This document shows positions 43,977 to 53,047 of a stretch of 64,000 nt of DNA, one piece after another. Position 1 is the first letter of the stretch. Every line of letters begins with the position of its first letter. The notes below the pieces were generated by a model. The model was not told the origin of the DNA. It saw nothing but the letters and a program-made list of their open reading frames with translations, and made no database searches. The position numbers were made by a program, and so were the translations under genes. The stretch is from assembly GCF_016587355.1 (NCBI RefSeq), contig NZ_BNJF01000001.1:4121721-4185720 (forward strand), written 5' to 3'. This DNA is from Ktedonospora formicarum. GTDB lineage: Bacteria; Chloroflexota; Ktedonobacteria; Ktedonobacterales; Ktedonobacteraceae.

Positions 43977-45464
43977 TTACTGGTAGCGTGTAGGGATGGG
44001 CATATGGCTGCGGTCACGTGAGGAGCCAATGCCCATCTCCTCGCGATATTTGGTCACAGTTCTACGTGCCATTGGAATACCCTGCGCTTTCATCAGGCGC
44101 GCCAATTCTTCGTCGCTATAACGGCGACGGGGGTCCTCTGTGGTAATTAGCTCACGTAGCATATCCTTCACACCGAGCGAGCCATCAAAGAAGTCTGCCA
44201 GGGGAAGCAGGCGACCACTTGGGAGCAAGGCATACTTATTGGCAGTCGCGCGGCTGACTGTACCTTCATCCAGGCTTAGACGCGTTGCGACCTCTGTGCG
44301 TGTCAGTGGGCGCAGATAACGTACTCCCTTTTCAATGAACTCGCGCTGATAGTGAATCACTAGCTCCGAGACGCGCCTGAGTGTTTGCCAGCGGCGCTGC
44401 ATGCAATCGATGAAGAAGCGTGCGCGATCATTATGGTAATGCATATAGCGCTGAACCTCGTTGGTAGGTGTTTCACTGGACAATGGAGTGTATTGCGAAC
44501 CAACTGAGAAGAGATAGCGTTTCTCTTCGACCAGTTCCACCTCAAGGCCATTTTCACCCTGGCGAATGATGATATCGGGTCGGATATAGGTTGCTCCGTT
44601 GCCCACGCGCGAGTTGCCCTGAGACGCGCTATAAGTATGAGCGGGAAAGGGATGCAGCATGGTACGAATGTAGCGATAGACCTCTTTCACTTCTGCCTCA
44701 GAGACTTTAAGTTGACGTGCTATATCATGAAACTGATTATGCGCGATTTGGTCGAGATATTGGTCTATGAGCGTATGAGCTAGGGGAGGCACTTCATCGA
44801 TTTCGGAAATAGCATCCAGTTGAAGAAGTAGGCATTCGCGCAGGTTACGAGCACCGATGCCCAGAGGCTCAAGGGTTTGAAGTTGCTTGAGAACATAATC
44901 CACGCGTTCCAGAGGTACTTCCAGGTGTTGGGCTACCTCTTCAAGTGTGATTTCCAGGTAGCCTCGCTCATTCAAGTTACCTACCAGTTGCTCCGCGATG
45001 GTTGCATCCTCGGGAGGGAGCAAGGCTTCCAATTGCTGTAGGAGCGTCTCACTGAGTGACTCGTTCGTAGCGATACGTGCCATCGGGTCAAAAGAGTCTT
45101 CGTCGTCGATCTCAATGAAGCCGTAATTATCAATGTCGAAGAAGGTATGCTGATGATCCCATTTGGCGTGGTTTTCAATGGGGTATGCTCCCTCAGCTGG
45201 GGGAGCATTCGTGGCGCCTGGTTGTTCTTGAGGGGGAAAGTTGCCGCAGGCGGAGCAGACCTGCCCATATTGCCCGTAGAGTGGGGCGCTACAGAAGAGA
45301 CAGATGCGTTGTTCCTTGACTGTGAGTGCGGGATTCTCTGCCTGCTCCTGGCTGACGGCGTGTTCTAGCTCTTCCGAAGAGAGATGTAAAATGGTGCTGG
45401 ACGTGATGAGCTTGGCGTTTACACGAACGACCTGTTCAGGTCGGGGTGTCGGTTCTAATCGCAT
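43977..45464 (-). CDS. rpoN: RNA polymerase sigma-54 factor with zinc-ribbon insert
   Basis: 495 aa. Sigma-54 directs polymerase to -24/-12 promoters that need an AAA+ activator. The C-terminal RpoN box is ARRTVTKYREEMGI, near residue 480. The core-binding and helix-turn-helix regions (NLNERGYLEITLEEVAQHLE and YLRPLTRTEVATRLSLDEGT) are intact. The N-terminal Region I is shortened and divergent: it keeps HLSSEELEHAVSQEQAENPAL but lacks the usual Gln-rich start. Next is a four-Cys motif (C55-x2-C58-x11-C70-x2-C73) that I do not know from sigma-54. No activator gene is in the window. Confidence 0.9.
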   Translation of the reverse strand: MRLEPTPRPEQVVRVNAKLITSSTILHLSSEELEHAVSQEQAENPALTVKEQRICLFCSAPLYGQYGQVCSACGNFPPQEQPGATNAPPAEGAYPIENHAKWDHQHTFFDIDNYGFIEIDDEDSFDPMARIATNESLSETLLQQLEALLPPEDATIAEQLVGNLNERGYLEITLEEVAQHLEVPLERVDYVLKQLQTLEPLGIGARNLRECLLLQLDAISEIDEVPPLAHTLIDQYLDQIAHNQFHDIARQLKVSEAEVKEVYRYIRTMLHPFPAHTYSASQGNSRVGNGATYIRPDIIIRQGENGLEVELVEEKRYLFSVGSQYTPLSSETPTNEVQRYMHYHNDRARFFIDCMQRRWQTLRRVSELVIHYQREFIEKGVRYLRPLTRTEVATRLSLDEGTVSRATANKYALLPSGRLLPLADFFDGSLGVKDMLRELITTEDPRRRYSDEELARLMKAQGIPMARRTVTKYREEMGIGSSRDRSHMPIPTRYQ

Positions 45465-45571
45465 ACTCTTCCCTGCTCCCCTCTTGTGTCCGACAATGGA
45501 CAGAACATATCATTCACTGTGTATGCTGTCACCATACGCGACTTTGCGTCTCTGGTGCATAGACGCCTGTG

Positions 45572-46252
45572 TTATAACCATCCCCGGCTAATCAATGCCT
45601 GGTGAGCGGCCTCTTGCTCTGCCGCTTGCTTGTTTCGTCCCTGTCCTTGTCCCGCCACCTGTTCTCCAAGCATTACCTCGATGGTAAACTCGCGATTGTG
45701 GGAGGGGCCTTCCTGGCTGACGAGGCGATATGAAGGAGTAATGCCCTCGCGCGCCTGTGCGAGCTCTTGAAAGAGCGACTTGTTATCCTTAAATAGGCGA
45801 TTTTTGACAATCGTATGTGCTAGTGGCTCGATGCGCGTGAGCAGAAATGTCTGCACCGTTTCCAGCCCTTGATCGAGATAGATGGCTCCTAACAAGGCTT
45901 CAAATGCTGAAGCAAGTACGCGTTGTCCGCCGCCGCTATTCTGTTCTCCTTTGCCCATAAGTAGGTATTTGCCCAGATTAATTTCGCGTGCGAACTTGGC
46001 AAGTGTTTCTGTGCGCACCAGGACAGCGCGCGCGTCGGTTAGTTCGCCTTCAGCAAGATTGGGGAAGGTGCGATAGAGAAAATCTGCGCTGATGAGAGCC
46101 AGGATAGAATCGCCCAGAAATTCGAGGCGTTCATTCGAGGTCTTGCCTTCGCCCGAAGCTTCGTAGATATAGGAGCGATGTGTCAGGGCCAGGGTCAGGA
46201 GATCAGGGCTACGAAAATGTATATTCAGGATAGCTTCCAGTTCTTCGTGCAT
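45572..46252 (-). CDS. rnc: Ribonuclease III
   Basis: 226 aa. RNase III cleaves double-stranded RNA during rRNA and mRNA processing. The catalytic signature is NERLEFLGDSILALI, and the second acidic Glu is in FEALLGAIYLDQG. The C-terminal double-stranded RNA-binding domain ends GQGRNKQAAEQEAAHQAL. The ATG at 46252 has AGAGG upstream. It lies 108 nt upstream of rpoN on the same strand, and the two may be co-transcribed. Confidence 0.95.
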   Translation of the reverse strand: MHEELEAILNIHFRSPDLLTLALTHRSYIYEASGEGKTSNERLEFLGDSILALISADFLYRTFPNLAEGELTDARAVLVRTETLAKFAREINLGKYLLMGKGEQNSGGGQRVLASAFEALLGAIYLDQGLETVQTFLLTRIEPLAHTIVKNRLFKDNKSLFQELAQAREGITPSYRLVSQEGPSHNREFTIEVMLGEQVAGQGQGRNKQAAEQEAAHQALISRGWL

Positions 46253-46838
46253 GAGATACCTCTAGCGACATGTAAAACTTCAGCGAAGCTGTGAGAAGGC
46301 GTTGCCCTGCCTTCAATGCATCGTGGTGATAAGGAGAATGATTGAGCACACAGGCCTGTGATATCAAAGTTGTTTCTTCTCTAGCCTAGCTACTTATCCC
46401 TCCACCGACTGAAGCTTCTATGTAATATATGGTTTGCGGTTGGCGGGCGAGTGAAGAGGCAAATCGCTTCTCCGGACCCAGCCTTGGATATATGTCGATA
46501 TAAAATGGAATAGTTGTCTTCTGATGCCACTCTATCGCAGACATTTTAGCGCGTTTTCGTGTAGACCGCAATGCTGTCATCTTCGATCTGCCTCTGTTTT
46601 CATTGTTCTACTCTCTTGCTGTGCTTTCTCCCGAAGCTGTGTTTGGCTTTCAGGAGGGTTATTCTTCTCTTTTCCACGTGAGGAATGAAATGTCGGACAT
46701 TACCGAGATCAGATTGACATGGGATCTGGTGTCTTTCAATCAGGTAATAGCCTATTTGTATTTTAGCTAGTTGCTTCTGGATATCAGGGGGATTAGCACT
46801 GGACGATTGGGGACATATGTGCTACCCTGTACGCCAGT
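46253..46838. other. Intergenic region between rnc and rnpB
   Basis: 586 nt between divergent rnc and rnpB, which should contain both promoters. A 64-codon minus-strand frame at 46386-46580 has no similarity or ribosome site that I accept. Confidence 0.5.
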
Positions 46839-47263
46839 GGATTTGAGGAAACCTGGCAATCGCGGAAAGATATGGTAAGGCCATATCTTTCCGAGGAAAG
46901 TCCGAACTCCGTAGAGCGGGATGCTGGCTAACGGCCAGTGGGGGTGACCCTAAGGAAAGTGCAACAGAAACATACCGCCCATGCTGAAAAGCGATTTGGC
47001 GCATGGGTAAGGGTGAAATGGTGAGGTAAGAGCTTACCAGCAGTCAGGTGACTGGCTGGCTGGGCAAACCCCATCCGGAGCAAAACCGAGCAGAGGGGAT
47101 AACGTATTCGCACGTCGAATAGGTTAGCAGGTTGCTCGCCTGTCAACTCTCGGGTTGGTTGCTTGAGGCGTTGAGTAATCAACGTCCTAGATAGATGATT
47201 GCCATCTGTGCCGTCGAGAGGCGGTATAGAAACAGAATTCGGCTTATTGTTTCACTCAACTCC
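46839..47263 (+). ncRNA. rnpB: RNase P RNA, bacterial type A
   Basis: The catalytic RNA of RNase P, which matures tRNA 5' ends. Conserved core segments are present in order: GAGGAAAGTCCGAACTCC (CR-I), GGGTGACCCTAAGG, GTGCAACAGAAACATACCGC, AAGGGTGAAATGGTGAGGTA, GAGCAAAACCGAGCAGAGG, GATAGATGATTGCC and CAGAATTCGGCTTATTG. The ends (GGATTTGAGGAAAC at 46839 and GTTTCACTCAACTCC to 47263) pair as helix P1, which sets the limits. The boundaries are approximate to a few nt. Open frames across this stretch are not coding. Confidence 0.95.
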
Positions 47264-47278
47264 GCACGCACAAAACAG

Positions 47279-47312
47279 GCAGGCAGCGAACACATATATG
47301 TTCGCTGCCTGC
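47279..47312 (+). terminator. Terminator of rnpB
   Basis: GCAGGCAGCGAACA pairs exactly with TGTTCGCTGCCTGC around CATATA, followed by TTTACTTTCC. Confidence 0.88.
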
Positions 47313-47395
47313 TTTACTTTCCAGGGATCTATAGTATGTATCTCTATCTAAGAATGGCTTGCATTAGATTGATTATTTGAAGCGCTCATGTATTG

Positions 47396-47596
47396 CTAGC
47401 GACTCATGCGATTATGCTCGAGAAGCCAGCGTATAAAGGCGAGCCGTCGACTCTCTTCAAGCATTTCTCGGTACTCAATTTGCTCATCGACATGGTCACG
47501 CATAAAGAGAAGGCGGTTTGCCTCCTCCTCTGTGAAGCCATCGGCCAGCAGGCGTCTCATAGTCGAAGAATGTGTACTGTAGGATTGTTCTGACAT
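47396..47596 (-). CDS. Small hypothetical protein, 66 aa
   Basis: A short, charged, helical protein. The middle reads RLLADGFTEEEANRLLFMRD, a likely helix-turn-helix or helical pair, and the rest is rich in Glu and Arg (EYREMLEESRRLAFIRWLLE). No signal or membrane segment. The ATG at 47596 has GGGGAG eight nt upstream, which supports translation. It resembles the many small proteins of unknown role found next to housekeeping genes. The frame is open to 47632 without support. Confidence 0.6.
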   Translation of the reverse strand: MSEQSYSTHSSTMRRLLADGFTEEEANRLLFMRDHVDEQIEYREMLEESRRLAFIRWLLEHNRMSR

Positions 47597-47940
47597 AATA
47601 GCGCTCCCCCGGTAATACAAACAATGGGACAAACTACAAGGGCGAACATATCCTGGATCTTGTCAGCCTCCCTGCTCATATTACGCTTGCTCAAGCCTTC
47701 GAGATACAGATTACTCTCATCTCTTCAGATAGTAATAAGAGGACAGATGATCAGGGCTAACATCTTAGGCGAGAAAACCAAGACTAGCGATCTCGGGTTT
47801 TCAGATATGCCTAATGTGACTTGGATAAGCTAAGAGGGATATTTAAATTGTATCACGATTCAGCCTTCAGTACTAAGACGCTGCTTTATAGGAAAATTGG
47901 TAATAAATAATTGAGCCCAGAGACGAGCGCTGGTTCTGAG
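47597..47940. other. Intergenic region with repeat copy F
   Basis: 344 nt between the small protein and glycerate kinase. Only repeat copy F (47767-47807) was recognised; a 69-codon plus-strand frame runs through it and was rejected. Confidence 0.5.
47767..47807 (-). repeat. GAAAACC/GGTTTTC repeat, short copy F (reverse)
   Basis: On the minus strand it reads TATCTGAAAACCCGAGATCG, GCTAGT and CTTGGTTTTCTCGCCT. It is the most compact copy and shows the minimal element: two ends and the GCTAG core. Confidence 0.7.
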
Positions 47941-49092
47941 TTAGCCTCGGCCTTTGGAAGTCTGCCCAAGACGGAAAATACGCAGGGCTCGTTCGCTCGC
48001 CTCGCGCGTTAGCCTCTCCGCGTTCTTCATGGCGTGCTCAAGGGACATAGCTTCATCTGGGAGTGTTATGATACCGTCTATACCCAGGTTATAGGCTGTA
48101 TAGTACTTCTCACCTAATCCACCTGCTACAGCGAGTACTGGCAGTTGATAGCGCTTTGCCATCTCGGCTACAGCGGCTACGCTCTTGCCATAGGCTGTTT
48201 GTTGATCGAGTTTGCCCTCGGCGGTGATAACCAGATCTGCTGTCGCCAGCATCCGTTCCAATTTGACTGCTTCCAGCACGATTTGTGCGCCTGGGCGAAT
48301 CCGCGCGTTTAGAAAGGCAAGCAGACCGGCTCCCAGTCCGCCTGCTGCACCCGCGCCAGGAGTCTTGCTTACCTGAAGGCCAAGATCGCGGTGGATGATA
48401 TGGGCATAGTGGGCGAGGGCGTCGTCAAGCTCTTGGACCATAGCGGGGGTCGCGCCTTTCTGCGGCCCATACACTGCTGAAGCCCCTTCTCTGCCGCAGA
48501 GTGGATTAGTGACATCACAGGCAATATCGAACATGCACTCGCGTAGGCGGGAATCAAGTTTCTCGACATCAATATGAGCCAGCGAACTGAGCGCGGCACC
48601 TCCATAGGGAAGGGGCTGACTCTGTGCATCTAGCAGGCTTGCACCAAGCGCCTGAGCCATGCCCGCGCCACCATCATTTGTTGCGCTGCCACCCAGGCCG
48701 ATGATGAAGTTGCGGCAACCATCATCTAACGCTGCTCGTATTAGTTCACCTACGCCATAGGTAGTGGTAATGCGTGGATCTCGTCGTGAGTTGGGGACAA
48801 GGGGTAGGCCCGAACTGGCGGCCATCTCAATGACGGCGGTTCGTCCATCGCCAAGTCGAGCATAATATGCCTCGACTGGCTCGCCTAGCGGGCCAGTGAC
48901 GACGTATGGAACGAGGCTTCCCCCAGTCGCTTCCGCCAGTGCCACGGCTGTTCCTTCACCGCCGTCGGCGATAGGGATGATGTCAATATTTGCGTCTGGG
49001 TAGACCGTGCGTGCCCCTGCCGCGATAGCTTGCCCAGTTTGAGCCGCGCTAAGACTTCCTTTGAGCGCCTGGGGCGCGATGACAATGCGCAT
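47941..49092 (-). CDS. Glycerate kinase (GlxK/GarK family)
   Basis: 383 aa. Converts D-glycerate to 2- or 3-phosphoglycerate with ATP. The N-terminus MRIVIAPQALKGSLSAAQ and IPIADGGEGTAVAL are family hallmarks. FIIGLGGSATNDGGAGMAQA and the C-terminal DLVITAEGKLDQQTAYGKS complete the fold. The start is the ATG at 49092; an ATG at 49104 is also possible but sits too close to the AGGGAG. It is divergent from the CtaG-like gene. No other glycolate or tartronate pathway gene is visible here. Confidence 0.9.
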   Translation of the reverse strand: MRIVIAPQALKGSLSAAQTGQAIAAGARTVYPDANIDIIPIADGGEGTAVALAEATGGSLVPYVVTGPLGEPVEAYYARLGDGRTAVIEMAASSGLPLVPNSRRDPRITTTYGVGELIRAALDDGCRNFIIGLGGSATNDGGAGMAQALGASLLDAQSQPLPYGGAALSSLAHIDVEKLDSRLRECMFDIACDVTNPLCGREGASAVYGPQKGATPAMVQELDDALAHYAHIIHRDLGLQVSKTPGAGAAGGLGAGLLAFLNARIRPGAQIVLEAVKLERMLATADLVITAEGKLDQQTAYGKSVAAVAEMAKRYQLPVLAVAGGLGEKYYTAYNLGIDGIITLPDEAMSLEHAMKNAERLTREASERALRIFRLGQTSKGRG

Positions 49093-49268
49093 AGTGTATA
49101 TCATTCTCCCTTCCCAGTTGAGAGGTTGGCTGCATTGGTAAATCTTCGGGGTGTATGGGTATGATTTGCATACACCCTTTCTCTGCTCTATACTACGTTA
49201 TGGAGCACCGAATCATATTCACTGTAAGCTGCACACCGAATGTTTTATTGTATGGAGACTTTTTCATA

Positions 49269-50165
49269 ATGGCGCAAGCATGGTCCTGGGATACTCCCGC
49301 CTTTGTTCTACTTGTTCTTCTTACCCTGCTCTATATCGCCGGGGTCATCCATGTGCGGCGAGCCTACGCGCGAGAGCCACAATCCTTACCGCTGAAGACG
49401 CGCCATCTTGTCTTCTTCATCGTCGCGCTCGTATGTACAGCACTTGCCTTCTTCTCTCCTCTGGATAGTATTGGACGCACGCAGCTTTTCTCGGTCCATA
49501 TGACGCAGGTGGTGCTTCTGATTACATTGTGTGCTCCGCTCTTTATGCTGGCCTGTCCAGAGGAGATGCTGCGGCCTCTCTTTGCCTGGACTCCAATGCG
49601 CCTTGTGGCGCGTATTCTGCTTCGTCCGCTGACGGCGTCGATTGTCTTCAATCTTGTTTTCTTGCTCTGGCATAGTCCGCGCCTTTATAGCTGGAGCGTA
49701 ACCAACCCTGCCATTTATCATACACAACTGGTCATGATCTTTGCGGTTTCCTTCCTGAACTGGTGGCCCTTGATTGGCCCTCTGGTGGGGCAGCGTGCGA
49801 TGAGCCTGCCTATGCAGATGCTCTATGTCTTCCTTGATGGGCAACCAGTTGATATACTCGCTTTTATCCTTGTGCTGACCGAGGTCCCCATTTACTCACA
49901 CTACATTATTCCTTCCCAACTTGGTCTCTCACCCTTCTCTGATCAAGCAGTGGGTGGCTCTATCCTGCTCATACCAGGCATCGTGGATCTGGCGGTGATG
50001 TCGCCACTCTTCATACGCTGGCTTAAGGCGCTGGAATTGCGGACACGCGAGCGGGACATAGAGCGTGCTCGCCTGGAAGAGGAGTTTGAATACGTAGAAG
50101 AGTGGGAGGAAGAAGAGAGTGATGATCCCGCTTTGCCCGTGCGTGAGGGGGAACGTTCTGTCTAG
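49269..50165 (+). CDS. CtaG-like cytochrome c oxidase assembly membrane protein (caa3_CtaG family)
   Basis: 298 aa with about seven membrane segments. Family features include the His-rich helix LFSVHMTQVVLLITLCAPL and the second His motif VFLLWHSPRLY, with ...AIYHTQLVMIFAV, which may hold a metal (probably copper) needed in caa3 oxidase maturation in Bacillus. The C-terminal tail is acidic (EEEFEYVEEWEEEESDDP). The start at 49269 follows GGAG; an upstream frame to 49155 is unsupported. No oxidase subunit gene is nearby, so the role is from the family. Confidence 0.82.
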   Translation: MAQAWSWDTPAFVLLVLLTLLYIAGVIHVRRAYAREPQSLPLKTRHLVFFIVALVCTALAFFSPLDSIGRTQLFSVHMTQVVLLITLCAPLFMLACPEEMLRPLFAWTPMRLVARILLRPLTASIVFNLVFLLWHSPRLYSWSVTNPAIYHTQLVMIFAVSFLNWWPLIGPLVGQRAMSLPMQMLYVFLDGQPVDILAFILVLTEVPIYSHYIIPSQLGLSPFSDQAVGGSILLIPGIVDLAVMSPLFIRWLKALELRTRERDIERARLEEEFEYVEEWEEEESDDPALPVREGERSV

Positions 50166-50221
50166 CCTCTTCTCAAGTGTTTGATCCACATATTCGAGTT
50201 TTCTCGCTCCATGAGCTACTA

Positions 50222-50824
50222 TTACCAGTGGCAACGCATAGTGAGCGCTTCTGCAAGGCGACTTTCATACTCGGCGCGCGGAATTTCTGACCCTCCCAGG
50301 CTTTGCAGGTGTGATGTCAAAAATTGTGTGTCATGCAAGACAAAGCCCCGTGTTTGCAAGTGCTCAACCAGAGCTACCAGACAGACCTTGGAGGCATCCG
50401 TGGCATAGGAAAACATACTTTCTCCCATAAAAGCTCCCCCAAGTGTTATCCCATATAACCCACCAACGAGTCGCTCCTCTTGCCAGGCTTCGACGCTGTG
50501 GGCTAAATTGCGCGTGTGTAGGAAGGTATACGTTTTGATAAATTCTTCATTGATCCAGGTTTCATCGCGGTCGGCGCAACAGCGCATGACTTGCTCAAAG
50601 GCGCTATCCAGGCGGATCTCATAACGTTCTTGCCGGATGGTGGCGCGGAGGGAGCGCGAAACACGCAGGTGATAATGTTCCAGAATGGCTCGTGGATCAG
50701 GTGCGTACCAGTTGATGGTACCCTCGTCATCTGCCATCGGGAAGATGCCTTGCGCATAGGCGCTGATTACCAGGTGTGGATCTAGCGATTCAGAAGTTTT
50801 AGCTTTCTGCTTTGGAGTGCGCAT
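50222..50824 (-). CDS. aat: Leucyl/phenylalanyl-tRNA-protein transferase
   Basis: 200 aa. Adds Leu or Phe from tRNA to N-terminal Lys/Arg of proteins, marking them for ClpAP/ClpS degradation (N-degron pathway). The conserved AYAQGIFPMADDEGTINWYA, then DPRAILEH, HSVEAWQEERLVGGLYGI and GGAFMGESMFSYATDASKVC are all present. GGAG lies upstream of the ATG. It is convergent with the CtaG-like gene and divergent from ybjQ. Confidence 0.93.
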   Translation of the reverse strand: MRTPKQKAKTSESLDPHLVISAYAQGIFPMADDEGTINWYAPDPRAILEHYHLRVSRSLRATIRQERYEIRLDSAFEQVMRCCADRDETWINEEFIKTYTFLHTRNLAHSVEAWQEERLVGGLYGITLGGAFMGESMFSYATDASKVCLVALVEHLQTRGFVLHDTQFLTSHLQSLGGSEIPRAEYESRLAEALTMRCHW

Positions 50825-50963
50825 GTTTCTCCTTCTCCAGGGCGAAATACATAATCAATCATATCATATCCGTATATGTAACCGAAGACCGGCTCTAGGC
50901 GTAAGTTAAATAGAGTCTTGTTAATTAGCGCGAGTTCAGTGGTATTGTGTTGGAGAAACATGT

Positions 50964-51365
50964 ATGTATCAGCAACCACCAGAGCACCAAGGAGCAGCCT
51001 ATTCTGCTGCCCAGCCAGCGGAGCCGAATATTCATCATTTTGTGACGACGACTTTTGAACTGCCGGGCTATCGTGTCGTGCGTAACTACGGCGTAGTTCG
51101 AGGTATTATTGTGCGCTCACGCAGTATCGTTGGTTCCTTGGGGGCCTCGCTACAGCAAATAGTTGGAGGGAATATCTCACTCTATACTGAGCTTTGCGAA
51201 CAGGCAAGGAATGACGCCTATGAACTGATGATACAGCATGCTCTGGAAGTAGGAGCCAATGCGATCATTGGCGTTCGCTACGATGCTACCGAGATTACAC
51301 AGGGCGTCAGCGAGGTATTATGCTATGGGACAGCGGTTGTGGTTGCCCCTGAAGATCGTGGGTAG
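50964..51365 (+). CDS. YbjQ/UPF0145 family protein
   Basis: 133 aa, cytoplasmic, 25 N-terminal Gln/Pro-rich residues then the UPF0145 fold. Diagnostic parts are FELPGYRVVRNYGVVRGIIV, a region with GGNISLYTELCEQARNDAYE, and GANAIIGVRYDATEI. Family members form pentameric rings and have been labelled heavy-metal-binding-like, without a proven role. Its last codons (YGTAVVVAPEDRG) recur, decayed but in frame, after both of the next two genes, which shows that this 3' end was part of a duplicated segment. Confidence 0.85.
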   Translation: MYQQPPEHQGAAYSAAQPAEPNIHHFVTTTFELPGYRVVRNYGVVRGIIVRSRSIVGSLGASLQQIVGGNISLYTELCEQARNDAYELMIQHALEVGANAIIGVRYDATEITQGVSEVLCYGTAVVVAPEDRG

Positions 51366-51522
51366 TTTGAACTCTTTGAACCCTTAAGAATAAATGTTGT
51401 GATAACTGATCAATAAGAAAAAAATCTTAATGCCATTACTCTTATCATGGAGGTCCGTCTATATATATGAATGTGTATGTATAAAAATACAACTAAATGA
51501 ACTATGAGAAAGGCCCTTTAGC

Positions 51523-53007
51523 GTGAATGTAGAGAATTTGCAATCCGATCAACCTCGGAAGGATTCGCGCAAGAAAAAGCTTCGTTCCTATCTCTTCTTG
51601 CTTTTCGATTTTGTGATCCTGGCGATCATGTGTGTTTGCATCATTGGGCAACCTCGCATACCAACCGATGCCAGGTCTGATGTTTCAAGATATGAGTGCT
51701 ATGCAGCGGCCTTTGCCGAAGGCGAGACTGCTTTTGCTCAATTTCCAGTGAGACAGTGCGCGGATATTATAGCCAATGGGCCTAAATTAACCACTGCGGT
51801 AATAGTCGCATCTCTCAAGAAGCATGGAGCCCCGGATTTCCTCGTTCAATTTGTGGCTTCCCAAGCAGACGATCAGCCGTTGCATTATCTTCCCCATGAA
51901 TACCCGATCCTGACCTTGATTCCCTTTGAAATAGCGTATCTTATTTCGACCCCAGCCTATTATCAATTTGCCTTCAACCTCTTGATGACCGCATTAGCTG
52001 TCAGCATCTATCTGCTCTTGCTGATCCATAAATCGCGCTCTGCATCGATAAGCTTCGCGCTGTTCCTGGTTATCGGCTATATCCTGAAACGCCCTCCGAG
52101 TATCGCAGTCAATCGTTTCGACATGCTGCCAGCAGCCCTGACGTTCTTTGCGTTGATCTTTGCCATGAAGTCGCGCTGGAACTGGGCTTTTGCCATGATC
52201 GCCCTGGGAACGATGACCAAATTTTACCCGGTCATCCTGCTCCCGCCGTTTTTTATCGGTCAGCAAATGGCCTCACGGTATCAGGGGCTGAAATGGAACG
52301 CGTGGCAACGCATTCTCCCGTTTGTGACCTTCTGTGCAACATGTTTGATCATTACCATCGTCTCACTGTTGTTCAGCGTGGAAGGAACGCTTGCGCCGCT
52401 GAACTATTTTGGCGCACGGCCTGTTCAAATCGAGTCGCTGCAAGCCTCGCTCCTCTGGCTCAGCAATGGCTTGAGCACGCACCATCTGACCGCATTTCGG
52501 AGTTTTGGTTCAACGAACATAGCTGGCCCTCATGAGGCGATTATCTCGCTCCTCTGTAATGGCTTGTTAGTTGTAGGCTTGCTCGCCACCCTCTGGCTGC
52601 AAGGGAAAAGGCGACTGACCTTGTCGCAAGCTGTGCTCTTGTTCTTAATGGTTGTCATCATCACAGGGAAAGTCTTCAGCCCGCAATATATGATCTGGCT
52701 CTTCCCCATTGCTGCGTTGACGATTGGGGAGAAGCCGCTCTGGATTGTCGCCTGGAGTGCTGTGGCTCTCTTGACCTACTATATCTATCCTTCACTCTAT
52801 ATTAGCGGTCGTTTATCTATAACGACGCCCTTTCAACCGAAATTCTATCCCATTGTGACCGCGCGTAACTTCTTGCTCCTGGGCATGTATGTGTATATGC
52901 TCGTCCGTGCTGGACTGCAAAAGTCAGTTAAAGTTCAAGCGGAAAAGCTAACCGGGATCACTATCAGTCGGCCTCTGCGGAGCCCTGATGATATCCAAGT
53001 GGTCTAG
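51523..53007 (+). CDS. Membrane glycosyltransferase, GT-C/GT87-like (DUF2029), copy 1
   Basis: 494 aa with roughly ten to eleven membrane segments. The pattern resembles GT-C polyprenyl-phosphate mannosyl/arabinosyltransferases of the GT87 type. The first extracytoplasmic loop has SRYECYAAAFAEG, then HYLPHEYPILTLIPFEIAY. Later motifs include RFDMLPAALTFFALIFA, MTKFYPVILLPPFFIGQ and SPQYMIWLFPI. The start is GTG at 51523 (read as Met), close after GAAAGG. Role: adding sugars from lipid-linked donors to envelope glycans (inference). The copy at 53392-54879 is nearly identical over much of its length. Confidence 0.8.
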   Translation: MNVENLQSDQPRKDSRKKKLRSYLFLLFDFVILAIMCVCIIGQPRIPTDARSDVSRYECYAAAFAEGETAFAQFPVRQCADIIANGPKLTTAVIVASLKKHGAPDFLVQFVASQADDQPLHYLPHEYPILTLIPFEIAYLISTPAYYQFAFNLLMTALAVSIYLLLLIHKSRSASISFALFLVIGYILKRPPSIAVNRFDMLPAALTFFALIFAMKSRWNWAFAMIALGTMTKFYPVILLPPFFIGQQMASRYQGLKWNAWQRILPFVTFCATCLIITIVSLLFSVEGTLAPLNYFGARPVQIESLQASLLWLSNGLSTHHLTAFRSFGSTNIAGPHEAIISLLCNGLLVVGLLATLWLQGKRRLTLSQAVLLFLMVVIITGKVFSPQYMIWLFPIAALTIGEKPLWIVAWSAVALLTYYIYPSLYISGRLSITTPFQPKFYPIVTARNFLLLGMYVYMLVRAGLQKSVKVQAEKLTGITISRPLRSPDDIQVV

Positions 53008-53008
53008 G

Positions 53009-53047
53009 ATGGGCTCTGGGATAGCAGTTGTGGCTACCCCTAATTGA
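53009..53047 (+). pseudogene. Relic of ybjQ 3' end after copy 1
   Basis: Thirteen codons starting one nt after the glycosyltransferase stop read MGSGIAVVATPN. This matches the end of YbjQ (YGTAVVVAPEDRG) in the same phase and includes the aligned stop region. It marks a boundary of the tandem duplication. Confidence 0.7.

Larger units (their letters stand above)
51394..53047 (+). repeat. Tandem duplication unit 1 (leader + glycosyltransferase + ybjQ-tail relic)
   Basis: The unit runs from TAACTGATCAATAAGAA in the leader, through the glycosyltransferase gene, to the short ybjQ-like tail. Unit 2 at 53268-54928 repeats it. Both leaders share AATGAACTATGAGAAAGGCC immediately before the start codon. 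Confidence 0.85.

Noticed and set aside
46386..46580. 64-codon minus-strand frame upstream of rnpB
   Set aside because: No ribosome site and no recognisable protein; probably chance in the promoter region.
46822..47182. Minus-strand frames across rnpB
   Set aside because: They are antisense to a clearly recognised RNase P RNA.
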